Assembly: GCA_964393115.1 (NCBI GenBank)
Contig: CAYMST010000088.1
Location: 1 to 17,070, forward strand
Length of the DNA stretch: 17,070 nucleotides
Direction: 5' to 3'
From: CAYMST01 sp964393115
Lineage (GTDB): Bacteria; Bacteroidota; Bacteroidia; Cytophagales; Cyclobacteriaceae
Shown: positions 8,407 to 16,088 of the stretch, piece by piece
How the letters are laid out: every line of letters begins with the position of its first letter
Position numbering within the stretch: position 1 is the first letter of the stretch
Translations under genes and position numbers: made by a program
Notes under the pieces: generated by a model
The model's database searches: none
What the model was told of the DNA's origin: nothing
The model's input: the letters and a program-made list of their open reading frames with translations, nothing else

Positions 8407-9707
8407 GTGAACAAAACCCAAATCCAGAAAAGTCACAGGAGCACAATACGCCACAAAATAAAAAAGGCCTATTGGAGTTCGCCAAAAAAATAGGTAGCCC
8501 AAGGCTCCAAATCATCTTATTTATACTAACACTTGTCTCCACTACTATTGCTGGTGCAGAATGGAGATTTGGCAGATATTTCCTTTCTGGAAACTTAACA
8601 TGGGATGAGTTACTCCAAGGTCTTCATTATTCACTGCCATTTCTATTGGCCTTAACGGTACACGAGTTTGGCCACTATTTCACGGCCATGTATCATAAGG
8701 TTAGGGTCACTCTCCCCTACTACATCCCATTACCTTTTGCTTTGGGAACAATGGGGGCTCTAATTGCGATTAAAGACAAAAATCAGACTAGAAAGCAGTT
8801 TTTTGATATTGGCATAGCTGGGCCTTTAGCAGGATTTGTGGTAGCCCTAGGCATTTTGTATTATGGCTTTACTCATTTACCTGACAAGGAAACCTTTGTG
8901 GGTGAAATCCACCCCGAATACGCTTATTTTGAAGTGCAGAATAGTGAATATCTACCGAAGACAGATACGTTCATTGTCGCCTCTGAATTTAAATCTAAAA
9001 TAGGTTACATCCCTACGCAGTGGGGTGATAGAGATACCGTCAGATATTCGTTTTCCCATGGAGCAAGTTTATACTTTGGCTCGAATATTTTGTTTTGGTT
9101 ATTTGAGCATTATGTGGCCACGGACCAGAAAAACCTTCCTGATAAATATGAGGCTATTCAGTACCCTTACTTGTTTGCTGGATTCCTCGCTCTATTCTTC
9201 ACCGCTCTTAATATGATACCAATTGGACAACTCGACGGTGGGCATGTGGTATATGGTTTATTAGGACATGAAAGAGCCAATAGATTAAGTAAGACCTTTC
9301 TATTTATTCTAGCACTTTATTCTGGATGGGGAGTGATTACACCTAAAAGTGTTAATCTCATTTTTGAGCACGGATTTGGGGCTTTCAATACGATATTCAA
9401 TATATGGTTATATTATATCCTCATAAACGGGTGCTTTAGGTCATTGGCAAAAGACAAGACCAATCGATTATTTCTTATCGTTATAGTCATTGGCATTCAG
9501 TTTTTTGCCAGCTTATTATTCCCGCAGTTCGAGGGATACTTTGGGTACATGCTATTTGCTTTTATTCTAGGCAGGTTTCTTGGTGTAAACCACCCCAAGG
9601 CTAAAGAGGACGTTCCACTTGATCTCAAGCGTCAAATCCTAGGATGGATGGCCTTGATTATCTTCATGCTTTGCTTTAGTCCAAAATTCCTGGTGATGGA
9701 AATATAA
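8403..9707 (+). CDS. Site-2 protease-type M50 metallopeptidase, multipass membrane
   Basis: The 434-residue protein has a charged cytoplasmic N-terminus (about 1-30), then several membrane helices. The zinc motif HEFGH lies at residues 87-91 inside a hydrophobic stretch (LPFLLALTVHEFGHYF). The second signature, LDGGH, is at 277-281 (NMIPIGQLDGGHVVYG), and its Asp is the third zinc ligand in this family. A soluble loop of about 90 residues lies between them and may be extracytoplasmic. At least three more helices follow LDGGH. There is no PDZ domain, so it is unlike RseP. Family members cleave membrane-anchored regulators or clear membrane proteins; the substrate here is unknown. The 4-bp overlap with the upstream HAD gene implies joint expression. 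A strong terminator follows the stop. Confidence 0.92.
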   Translation: MSEQNPNPEKSQEHNTPQNKKGLLEFAKKIGSPRLQIILFILTLVSTTIAGAEWRFGRYFLSGNLTWDELLQGLHYSLPFLLALTVHEFGHYFTAMYHKVRVTLPYYIPLPFALGTMGALIAIKDKNQTRKQFFDIGIAGPLAGFVVALGILYYGFTHLPDKETFVGEIHPEYAYFEVQNSEYLPKTDTFIVASEFKSKIGYIPTQWGDRDTVRYSFSHGASLYFGSNILFWLFEHYVATDQKNLPDKYEAIQYPYLFAGFLALFFTALNMIPIGQLDGGHVVYGLLGHERANRLSKTFLFILALYSGWGVITPKSVNLIFEHGFGAFNTIFNIWLYYILINGCFRSLAKDKTNRLFLIVIVIGIQFFASLLFPQFEGYFGYMLFAFILGRFLGVNHPKAKEDVPLDLKRQILGWMALIIFMLCFSPKFLVMEI

Positions 9708-9746
9708 AAAATAAGGGGTGCTGATTCCAACACCCCTTATTTTTTT
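9708..9746. terminator. Strong bidirectional intrinsic terminator
   Basis: The arms AAAATAAGGGGTG (9708-9720) and CACCCCTTATTTT (9731-9743) pair perfectly around a 10-nt loop, with T-runs on both strands. It separates the convergent M50 gene (plus) and rhodanese operon (minus). Confidence 0.93.
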
Positions 9747-9768
9747 ACTTCAAGTGAGCTTTCGCTTA

Positions 9769-10068
9769 TCAACCCAATTGGTTGTAGGCCAGAATGCCCC
9801 CTAATACGTTTTTAACGTTAGTAAAACCATTTTGTACTAAAAACTCCTTTGCTCTACCGCTTCTCGCACCTGATCTACAGTGAATAATCACCTCCTGATC
9901 TTTAAAGTTCTCTAATTCACTAATTCTTTGTGGAAGAGTCCCTAAAGGTATAAGCTTAGCTCCTAAGTTCTGCTCATCAAACTCGTGTTGCTCTCTGACA
10001 TCGATAAACACGAAGTCATCTTTCTTGTCTAGTCTTTCTTTTAACTCCTGAACAGTAATATCTTCCAT
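9769..10068 (-). CDS. Single-domain rhodanese-like sulfurtransferase
   Basis: The 99-residue protein is one rhodanese module. FIDVREQHEFDEQNL (about 21-35) is the conserved DVRE strand, and the active-site loop CRSGAR starts at the catalytic Cys64 (IIHCRSGARS). LGG near the C-terminus is also typical. It has no signal peptide, so it is probably cytoplasmic. The size matches GlpE/PspE-like sulfurtransferases, which carry a persulfide on the cysteine; the sulfur donor and acceptor are not known. It is the last gene of the minus-strand operon. Its ATG starts one base after the stop of the T9SS gene (TAAAATG), so coupled translation is likely. No functional link to its operon partners is obvious. 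Confidence 0.92.
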   Translation of the reverse strand: MEDITVQELKERLDKKDDFVFIDVREQHEFDEQNLGAKLIPLGTLPQRISELENFKDQEVIIHCRSGARSGRAKEFLVQNGFTNVKNVLGGILAYNQLG

Positions 10069-10069
10069 T

Positions 10070-11965
10070 TTATTCTTTGATTACTTTTTTGGTAATTAGC
10101 CTATCTTGAAACGCAAAAGTCACAAAATATACTCCTGGATTCAATTTCCCTAAGTTTACATCTCGATTTTTAGGTAAGACATGGTCGATTAGCCTTCCTT
10201 GAACATCTCTAATCTCAACACCCGATACCTCACGGCTAAAGTGTAGGTAATCACCAACTACCGGGTTAGGAAATAACTTCAAAGAGTTTCCTACCAACTC
10301 GTTAACCAACAGCGGTATGTTGTCGTAGACACGAAATACAGGTCGGATCATCATGCTCCCTCTAAACTCTTGATTCTTTTTCCAATTCACACCATCATTA
10401 CTTGAATAGATTTTAGTTCCGTTATCATTATTCAAGTCAAACCCTACTTCGATTGGGGTTTCACTGCTTTGCTTAAATCCGATGAAGATCACTCCTTCTA
10501 AAGCTGTAGTGGTAACGCTCAGAGGGAATATACTGTCGTATCTATGAAATTGATTTAACTCTGTTTTTTGGAGTGTAAACCGGCTCTGATGAATAACTCG
10601 ATCAGGGCCATTTTCTTTAGTACCCGTCCAAACATATATCGAATCCCCCCTACTCGTAATGGAGTTGCTAAAAGAAGGCATATGCATGTCTACCGACTGC
10701 AATACCGTGGTTGGACCCAATTGAGGCAACTCGTACATACAGGCTACAAATCCACCGTTTCTCCCATGAAACAAGGTCGACTCAGCAGTACCATCATCAT
10801 AGGCCAAATAATCACCAATATGGTAGGTTGACACAACTCTATCATTAACTCTAAAGTCTACTGCTGAGTCCGTTTCCCCTCTACTATTTTTTAAAAAGGT
10901 ATCCCCTGAATTCAAGTCTGCTTTTACCAGTAGGTCTATATTTGTTGATGTCATGGACCTCACAAAAGACTCTAAAGCCGAGGCATTTAAGCTTTGGGAC
11001 AACACTGTATCAATTGATCTAGGGTCTATGGACTGTGTCCCGGAGGCACTCTGAACATTTGCAAAATCAAGAGAATCTACTCCGTTGGCCAACCTAAAGT
11101 TTACAGAATATGAATTAGTGGAGCTGGTTGAAAGGTTACTAACTGAAACAGAAATTGGCGTCAAAGCATCATTAGGATCAGTGAGCAGGATTTCTCTGGT
11201 AATGGCTGAATATGGCGCAAAAGGCGAAGATGGTGCGGTCACAAATGCCTTATCCGCAAATGAGCTTGGAGCTCCACCTCTATTATCATTGATCAAAATA
11301 TAGTCGATATGGAAAAAATCCAGGAAATCTCGACTCCCAGTCCTTTGAAACCTAAATTTAAAGCCGTCAAATAAGTATGTAGGTGATAAATCAATTTGTT
11401 GATAGCTGAATCCAATTTCTTGTCCTGTAAGCTCTGGGTCTGTACTCCAACTATGCCAGACAGTATCCCATTCCCCGGTGGAGTCCTGAAAAAATAGATA
11501 AAGCGTATCTCCGTCTATTCCTTCAGCCGGATCAGCCACACCACCGTTTTGCCAGAAAAAACTCATAAAAGCCTCGTCATTCGCATCTTTAAGCGCAATT
11601 TGTTTTGATTCCAATATTTCGTTGTTTTCTCCTTCGGCATATACCTCAAATAAGCGATCTACGCCATCGAATGTACATACATTAAAACTTGGAGGAGCAC
11701 TGCCAAAAGTATTGTTAACCGATACATCCTCGTACGTAGTCCACAATGTGGTATCAATACCTAGAACCTCATCCGTAAAATCCTCCCAGAAGGGCATTTC
11801 CAACATTCGATGCTCTTCGTCCATAGTAACTCTTTCAATTGAGTTTCGGCTTAGCGTTCGTTCAACTGAGCTGTTAGAAGCTTTATCGTTAATCAACGGT
11901 CTAATGCTTAATTGTGCAAACAAACTTGAAGTACAGAAAAATAGAATAATCGAAAAATACCGCAT
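10070..11965 (-). CDS. T9SS-secreted surface protein with type A sorting domain
   Basis: The 631-residue protein has a signal peptide (about 1-18, cleaved near LFAQ). The region near 58-228 resembles a jelly-roll or MAM-like beta sandwich often seen in these proteins. It starts around MPFWEDFTDEV and contains SFFWQNGG, WDTVWHSWS, FKFRFQRTG and HIDYILIN. A long beta-rich middle part follows. The C-terminus (about 558-631) is a type A T9SS sorting domain: LKLFPNPV, then VEIRDVQGR, then LNPGVYFVTF and a final ITKKVIKE. It should cross the outer membrane by type IX secretion and be released or anchored there. I see no catalytic motif, so adhesion or ligand binding is a guess. It lies 11 bp after the PASTA gene and 1 bp before the rhodanese gene. 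Confidence 0.88.
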   Translation of the reverse strand: MRYFSIILFFCTSSLFAQLSIRPLINDKASNSSVERTLSRNSIERVTMDEEHRMLEMPFWEDFTDEVLGIDTTLWTTYEDVSVNNTFGSAPPSFNVCTFDGVDRLFEVYAEGENNEILESKQIALKDANDEAFMSFFWQNGGVADPAEGIDGDTLYLFFQDSTGEWDTVWHSWSTDPELTGQEIGFSYQQIDLSPTYLFDGFKFRFQRTGSRDFLDFFHIDYILINDNRGGAPSSFADKAFVTAPSSPFAPYSAITREILLTDPNDALTPISVSVSNLSTSSTNSYSVNFRLANGVDSLDFANVQSASGTQSIDPRSIDTVLSQSLNASALESFVRSMTSTNIDLLVKADLNSGDTFLKNSRGETDSAVDFRVNDRVVSTYHIGDYLAYDDGTAESTLFHGRNGGFVACMYELPQLGPTTVLQSVDMHMPSFSNSITSRGDSIYVWTGTKENGPDRVIHQSRFTLQKTELNQFHRYDSIFPLSVTTTALEGVIFIGFKQSSETPIEVGFDLNNDNGTKIYSSNDGVNWKKNQEFRGSMMIRPVFRVYDNIPLLVNELVGNSLKLFPNPVVGDYLHFSREVSGVEIRDVQGRLIDHVLPKNRDVNLGKLNPGVYFVTFAFQDRLITKKVIKE

Positions 11966-11976
11966 GAACTATGTTA

Positions 11977-12792
11977 CTAATCTATAGATAACGATGGTTT
12001 ATCAACAATCCATATATCCATCGGGCTACCTACTTTAATTTTCTCTCCTGATTTTGGTGATTGTTTAAATACAGTCTCAGGATTTGCATCTACAACGCCT
12101 TTGTTATTGAGGTATTCGAGATAGGCAGAATCTGTTTCTAAATCCACTCCCTTTACTTTCCAAACCTTACGTATCCTCAAGCCTTGACCAATCACTGAAA
12201 ATTCTGCTTCCTCTAAATCCAGCCCAACTAGATCGGGTACTCTGAACCACGCACGCCCCTTGCCATCTCCAACCTCCAAATCAATCGTAGACCCTTTTGG
12301 GATTTTATCTCCAGCTTTTATAACAACTCCATTTATTTTCTGAGCATTAACGGTCATAGAGAATTCGTCTGGCACATATTTAATCTCACCTATCTTGAGA
12401 TCTTTGGTCTTCAACACTATTTGTGCACTCTTTAGGGACCCACCTATCAAGTTCGGCATTTCAGTTTTTGGCGGGTTCGCAGCGTTCAGCGTCAGGTATA
12501 TCTTTCTATCTTCTTTCACCTTGGTTTCGGGCTTCGGAAACTGTTTCAACACCGTTAATGGCGGATAACTTGAAGAATAACCCGAATCCGCTGTGATAGT
12601 ATACCTTAAGTTTCTTTTCGTCAAGAACGGCTCTATATCCTTATAAGCAACTCCCTCTACATTTGGGACGGTAATGGATACCCCATGATGTGTATAACTG
12701 GGAAGGAAAAAATAAAACAATCCAATGATTGCTATGATAGTGATACCAGCAATGATTGAGAGATGTTTTAGAATATACTTGATGTTTTTCAT
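11977..12792 (-). CDS. Membrane-anchored protein with three PASTA domains, no kinase domain
   Basis: The 271-residue protein has a short cytoplasmic start (KNIKYILKH), one membrane helix (about 10-32), and then three PASTA modules. They lie near residues 41-103 (VPNVEGVAYKDI), 110-175 (MPNLIGGSLKSA) and 183-264 (VPDLVGLDLEEA). Each begins with the characteristic P-[ND]-[VL] and carries the KxGSx- or VKEDRKIYLTL-like strand. PASTA domains bind peptidoglycan-type ligands in Ser/Thr kinases and some penicillin-binding proteins. Here there is no kinase or transpeptidase domain, so a stand-alone periplasmic cell-wall sensor or scaffold is inferred. It is the first gene of the operon with the T9SS protein and rhodanese. 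I found no clear promoter upstream. Confidence 0.9.
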   Translation of the reverse strand: MKNIKYILKHLSIIAGITIIAIIGLFYFFLPSYTHHGVSITVPNVEGVAYKDIEPFLTKRNLRYTITADSGYSSSYPPLTVLKQFPKPETKVKEDRKIYLTLNAANPPKTEMPNLIGGSLKSAQIVLKTKDLKIGEIKYVPDEFSMTVNAQKINGVVIKAGDKIPKGSTIDLEVGDGKGRAWFRVPDLVGLDLEEAEFSVIGQGLRIRKVWKVKGVDLETDSAYLEYLNNKGVVDANPETVFKQSPKSGEKIKVGSPMDIWIVDKPSLSID

Positions 12793-12922
12793 CTAATAAT
12801 GTTCAGATCAATCGCGTGAAATTAGATTTTATTGAGCATAAAGGGAAATAAAATTTGTTGATACAGAAAAAATTAGCGTTAGCTTACTATTCGTTCTACT
12901 CATCGGGATAAGTCACTCCTGA

Positions 12923-12951
12923 AACTATAATCTGAACTTAGATCTATAGTT
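12923..12951. repeat. Inverted repeat with one bulge upstream of the PASTA operon
   Basis: AACTATAATCT (12923-12933) and AGATCTATAGTT (12940-12951) are complementary except for one unpaired base, with loop GAACTT. It lies between the end of the LPP20-like gene and the start of the PASTA gene, about 130 bp upstream of the latter. Confidence 0.4.
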
Positions 12952-13021
12952 ATATTAACTTTTAACGTACGTGAGGAATATTTGCAGAGTTGTTTTCTGA
13001 TTTTCGGTAGGTCTGGCGAAT

Positions 13022-13043
13022 AGCACTTAAAAATGAAAGTGCT
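13022..13043 (-). terminator. Weak hairpin just after the LPP20-like gene
   Basis: A 7-bp stem, AGCACTT (13022-13028) with AAGTGCT (13037-13043), has an 8-nt loop and lies 7 bp downstream of the minus-strand stop codon. There is no T-run after it in that direction, so termination is uncertain. Confidence 0.35.
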
Positions 13044-13050
13044 TACCAGA

Positions 13051-13719
13051 TTAAAAATTCATGATTTTAACTAGCCTTCCCCTTTCTATAGCCGTCTTTT
13101 CCACAAGTTCTTGTGTGACTAAAACCTTTACTAGTGAGATTGCCGCTTCTTGATTATAAGCAATCTTTATCCTTGCTTCAATATCATTTTGGTTGTCTTC
13201 CTTATACATCTCAGTAAGCATTATAACTCTTTCAAAAACTTCTGCGACAACCGTTTGAGACGCTTTCAGCACCTCAGAAATTACCGCTGCTTCCTTTGTA
13301 GTAAGTTGTATTGAATCATTGATTTCAATTATTGAACCGAGTGCCACTAGTACTTGACTTGCTAAGTTCCTTTTTGCCAAAGCTATGGCTTGAAGCTTGG
13401 CATTGGTTCGTGATCCTGCTATAGACCTTCCTGCTGAAACTATCCACTTCTGACAACCATTTCGATCTTCTTCAAATTCCTTAATTTGCGTCTTATCTAG
13501 TTGTCGATCAATAGGTAACGATTTATCTAACACGTACCAGCCTCCTTTTTTTAATATCTTGGCATTTTGCTTTATTTCTTTCGGAGACTTTCTATCAATT
13601 ACTCTTTCTAGCGCTTTACACATCATCTTATCAGAAACGTTTTGCGCAAACACCTGTGTAGTGGAAAAAATCATTGTTAGAAAAGTGCTAGCAAATAGGT
13701 AATTTCTTAGCCAATTCAT
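13051..13719 (-). CDS. Exported LPP20-like protein of unknown function (222 aa)
   Basis: A signal peptide is clear (about 1-25, ending in QVFA). The mature part contains W-x-V-S-A-G-R-S-I-A-G-S near residues 92-103, then a run of alanine-rich helix (KLQAIALAKRNLASQVLVALGS, about 109-129) followed by EINDSIQL. This pattern of G-x-G/S-x-A, then AxxxAxxxA-x-x-NLA, resembles the LPP20 lipoprotein family; I rate that as a fold-level guess. It lacks the lipobox cysteine of classical LPP20, so it is probably soluble in the periplasm. The gene stands alone, with about 900 bp of mostly non-coding DNA upstream. Function unknown. Confidence 0.75.
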   Translation of the reverse strand: MNWLRNYLFASTFLTMIFSTTQVFAQNVSDKMMCKALERVIDRKSPKEIKQNAKILKKGGWYVLDKSLPIDRQLDKTQIKEFEEDRNGCQKWIVSAGRSIAGSRTNAKLQAIALAKRNLASQVLVALGSIIEINDSIQLTTKEAAVISEVLKASQTVVAEVFERVIMLTEMYKEDNQNDIEARIKIAYNQEAAISLVKVLVTQELVEKTAIERGRLVKIMNF

Positions 13720-13920
13720 TCAAAAAATGTTCTATTGTTAATGATAGTTAGTTAGAAAGGGTTGAACTGGTCTCCAAAACCTGAAAATAATCCACTGATG
13801 TCCTAACTTAAATAGTCAAACGAGAAATATAAACTTTTCTGAGGAACAAGCTCCATATTCACACATAAAAGTGACTTATAATAAATCTAATTAAGCGCTA
13901 TAAAATTCAGTAATACGTCA

Positions 13921-13942
13921 TTCAAACCAACTTTATTGTGTG
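13921..13942 (-). repeat. 22-nt intergenic repeat, copy 1
   Basis: This copy matches 16089-16110 at 21 of 22 positions, in the same orientation. Both copies lie in intergenic DNA upstream of minus-strand genes. This copy is followed by GTTGG, which can pair with CCAAC inside it to form a small hairpin. Confidence 0.5.
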
Positions 13943-14036
13943 GTTGGCTTATGCATTATATATAATGTAACACATCTCAGTCTTTAAGTTAAGCATCGTT
14001 TAAGAAGACGTCACTTGACCAACATCTATTGTCCTA

Positions 14037-14063
14037 ACTTGTATCGATTACATCGATACAAGT
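14037..14063. repeat. Perfect 12-bp palindrome with 3-nt centre
   Basis: ACTTGTATCGAT (14037-14048) and ATCGATACAAGT (14052-14063) are exact reverse complements separated by TAC. With a 3-nt centre it suits a dimeric repressor operator or a very tight hairpin. No T-run follows. It lies 16 bp before the ATG at 14080. Confidence 0.7.
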
Positions 14064-14079
14064 GGTTCAAGTGCCTTGC

Positions 14080-14178
14080 ATGAATTATTCAAAGTTCTCT
14101 TTCGCGTTTCTTTTCTTGTCCTTCGGTCAATTTGGAAGTCATCATCGTATTCTCTTAAAAAATCTGCTAGTCAAATAA
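14080..14178 (+). CDS. Possible micro-ORF or decayed exported protein (32 aa)
   Basis: The frame begins with ATG and reads MNYSKFSFAFLFLSFGQFG, a short basic-then-hydrophobic stretch like a Bacteroidota signal peptide. It then becomes hydrophilic and basic and stops at TAA. The +2 neighbouring frame stays open to 14258 (SSYSLKKSASQIINYL...), so a single-base indel could have split an older exported protein of about 60 residues. It may equally be a small peptide controlled by the palindrome at 14037-14063, or chance. Nothing identifies a family. Confidence 0.25.
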   Translation: MNYSKFSFAFLFLSFGQFGSHHRILLKNLLVK

Positions 14179-14516
14179 TAAATTATCTTAACCAAGATAT
14201 TGTAACAACCACCCGAAATAAAATATTTAGCAACATTCATCTTTCAACTCATTTTTGATCATTAATAATCCGAAATTTCATATTTGAATAGGATCAAGAA
14301 AATGACGTTTAAAAAGAACGTATTCTTTTGATTAACAAGGCATCATGTCAAATCATTCACAATAAAAGAATAATGCAAATAACTTATACAAATAACGTTA
14401 ATACCTTTCCCTCTAGCATTATTAAAAAAAAGATAAACCAGAAGTACCCGTAGTTTTAACACGCTAAATTTTCGATGAATGACAATAAGATTGTTGTATA
14501 TTTTACAAAAAACTTA

Positions 14517-14546
14517 TTGTTTTTTATTGACAAACAGTTATCATTG
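14517..14546 (+). promoter_or_regulatory. Candidate promoter for the small RNA
   Basis: TTG (14517-14519), then 19 nt, then TATCATTG (14539-14546), matching five of six fixed positions of the Bacteroidota -7 box TAnnTTTG. The predicted start, near 14551-14553, coincides with the first base of the 5' hairpin of the candidate RNA. Confidence 0.45.
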
Positions 14547-14550
14547 CTTA

Positions 14551-14628
14551 CGCAACGAGCAGAGATGCTCGTTGCAGCACTTTCTCATAGCTGGTACAAA
14601 GCCGCTCAATTTTTGAGCGGTTTTATCT
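14551..14628 (+). ncRNA. Candidate small RNA, about 75 nt
   Basis: Starting at the predicted transcription start, a perfect 10-bp hairpin GCAACGAGCA-GAGA-TGCTCGTTGC occupies 14552-14575. A roughly 22-nt single-stranded linker follows, and then a 12-bp terminator hairpin (14598-14624) with a short U-rich tail. Two stable stems, a linker and a terminator behind a matching promoter are the usual layout of a bacterial sRNA. The 3' end just overlaps the stop codon of the convergent photolyase gene. I do not recognise an Rfam family. A protein frame through this stretch (14475-14681) is rejected because it crosses both hairpins and the photolyase end. Confidence 0.45.
14598..14624. terminator. Intrinsic terminator shared by photolyase and candidate sRNA
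   Basis: AAAGCCGCTCAA (14598-14609) pairs with TTGAGCGGTTTT (14613-14624), with one G-U and a TTT loop. On the plus strand the tail TTTTATCTCTTT follows; on the minus strand the tail is shorter (CTTTG). It lies at the photolyase stop codon (14623-14625), and its polarity favours the plus strand. Confidence 0.75.
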
Positions 14629-15921
14629 CTTTAATAACGCACTCTTGTACCATTCCAAACATCTGTTTCTGCCAAAGCTAAGCTCGACAATAGGCTTAGG
14701 GTATTTTGACGAAAGCACTTCCGGCACCCATGATTTGATGTATTCGCTTTTGGGATCAAATTTTTTCGCTTGACTAACGGGGTTAAACACCCTAAAATAT
14801 GGTGCTGCATCAACACCAGTTCCAGCTGCCCATTGCCACCCACCATTGTTCGATGCTAACTCAAAGTCCAGCAGTTTCTCAGCGAAATATGACTCTCCCC
14901 ACCTCCAGTCAACCAGTAAATGCTTGACTAAAAAACTCGCCACTACCATTCGAACTCTATTGTGCATATACCCAGTTTGATTTAACTCACGCATACCAGC
15001 ATCCACCAAAGGGATACCAGTACATCCTGATTTCCACCTTTCGAAGTCAGATTCATCGTTTAACCAACCTAGTGCGTCATATTTGGGGTTAAAGCTCCTG
15101 CCGACCACGTGAGGATAGTGATATAATATCATGGCATAAAATTCCCGCCAAATAAGTTCGTTCAGGTACTTTTCATTCTGGAGACCGCTTTTTATCACCT
15201 GGCGTACTGATATCGTCCCAAATCGCAGATGTACACCAAGCCTTGTAGTTCCTTGAACCGCGGGTAAATCCCTAGTTTCGTGATATTTGGTGATAACAGA
15301 GGAATTTATCCTAGGAAGATGATCAGCCTGACGGTAATAAGCGAAACCAATCTGTCCGAGAGATGGGAGAGCAAAATTTGAAGAGTGCCAATTATTAATG
15401 TGAGCGCTAGAAAATTCTTGAATCCTTTTCTCCGTAAACTGCTTTTTCCACTTTTTACTATACGGTGTAAACACCATATAAGGAGTTCCATCATCCTTCA
15501 TGACTTCACTTTTCTCAAAAATCACGTGATCTCGCATGCCTCGAAAACCAATACCCTTTTTCTTGAGTAGCTCATAAACTTCCTTATCCCTTTGCTGCGC
15601 ATAGGGTTCATAGTCTCTGTTTGTCCAGACGTCCTCAATGGTATAAGTCTGAGATAACTTCTCCCATATATCTACTGGCTCTCCGATTTTTACTAGAAGG
15701 GAACTCCCGCGTTCCTTGAGCTCTTGATGCAAATGATGGATACGGTCAAAAATAAAGGTCACTCTTGAATCCTTCTTATCCCGTAGCTTGCTTAGAATTG
15801 TTGTATCAAAAATGAAAACACATTGTACCGGATTAGCTCCATTCAGCGCTTTATAAAGGGCTGTGTTATCTTCTAATCTTAGGTCTCTTCTAAACCAAAA
15901 AAAAGTGATCTTTTTATGCAC
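14623..15921 (-). CDS. phrB: Class I deoxyribodipyrimidine (CPD) photolyase
   Basis: This FAD-dependent DNA repair enzyme splits cyclobutane pyrimidine dimers using blue light. The N-terminal alpha/beta antenna domain (about 1-135) starts with FFWFRRDLRLEDN. The C-terminal FAD domain has NELIWREFYAMIL and then GIPLVDAGMRELNQTGYMHNRVRM. It continues with LLVDWRWGE and NNGGWQWAAGTGVDAAPYFR (about 358-377), which contain tryptophans of the electron-transfer chain and the conserved Asn near FAD. Family differences from cryptochromes are not decisive by eye, but these motifs fit photolyase well. The length of 432 is slightly short of the 472 of E. coli PhrB. The start is GTG: an in-frame TAA lies two codons upstream, and no ATG precedes FFWFRRD. 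It stands alone, with a nested inverted repeat upstream. Confidence 0.93.
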   Translation of the reverse strand: MHKKITFFWFRRDLRLEDNTALYKALNGANPVQCVFIFDTTILSKLRDKKDSRVTFIFDRIHHLHQELKERGSSLLVKIGEPVDIWEKLSQTYTIEDVWTNRDYEPYAQQRDKEVYELLKKKGIGFRGMRDHVIFEKSEVMKDDGTPYMVFTPYSKKWKKQFTEKRIQEFSSAHINNWHSSNFALPSLGQIGFAYYRQADHLPRINSSVITKYHETRDLPAVQGTTRLGVHLRFGTISVRQVIKSGLQNEKYLNELIWREFYAMILYHYPHVVGRSFNPKYDALGWLNDESDFERWKSGCTGIPLVDAGMRELNQTGYMHNRVRMVVASFLVKHLLVDWRWGESYFAEKLLDFELASNNGGWQWAAGTGVDAAPYFRVFNPVSQAKKFDPKSEYIKSWVPEVLSSKYPKPIVELSFGRNRCLEWYKSALLKR

Positions 15922-15964
15922 GACTTATATGTTATAACTCACATACCAACCGAAGATGACAGAA

Positions 15965-16020
15965 AATGTTCCTGTCTAGAATAATGTTTATAAAACATGA
16001 AACTTCTTACCAGGAACATT
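15965..16020. promoter_or_regulatory. Nested inverted repeats upstream of photolyase
   Basis: The outer arms AATGTTCCTG (15965-15974) and CAGGAACATT (16011-16020) are exact reverse complements. Inside them ATGTTT-ATA-AAACAT (15984-15998) is a second, smaller dyad. The half-site AATGTT or its complement therefore occurs four times. The region is 44-99 bp upstream of the photolyase start, where an operator for light- or damage-dependent control would be placed. The regulator is unknown. Confidence 0.5.
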
Positions 16021-16088
16021 AAGCATCACTAGTATTTAGCATCTACATTAAGTCTATTCAAAAACTAAAATAAATCTTGCAACATATG

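Larger units (their letters stand above)
13720..14622. other. 900-bp region without a confident protein gene, rich in dyads
   Basis: It lies upstream of the LPP20-like gene and downstream of the photolyase gene. It holds one copy of a 22-nt repeat (13921-13942), a palindrome CATTATATATAATG (13954-13967), a perfect dyad (14037-14063), a short signal-peptide-like frame (14080-14178) and a candidate small RNA near its right end. An 11-nt word, TGTCCTAACTT, occurs twice (13799-13809 and 14030-14040). No transposase, integrase or tRNA is visible. Confidence 0.7.

Noticed and set aside
13720..14622. Insertion sequence or integrated element
   Set aside because: There is no transposase or integrase frame and no matching terminal repeats, despite several dyads.
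14475..14681. Plus-strand open frame of 68 codons
   Set aside because: It crosses two stable hairpins and the end of the photolyase gene, and its translation has no recognisable features.
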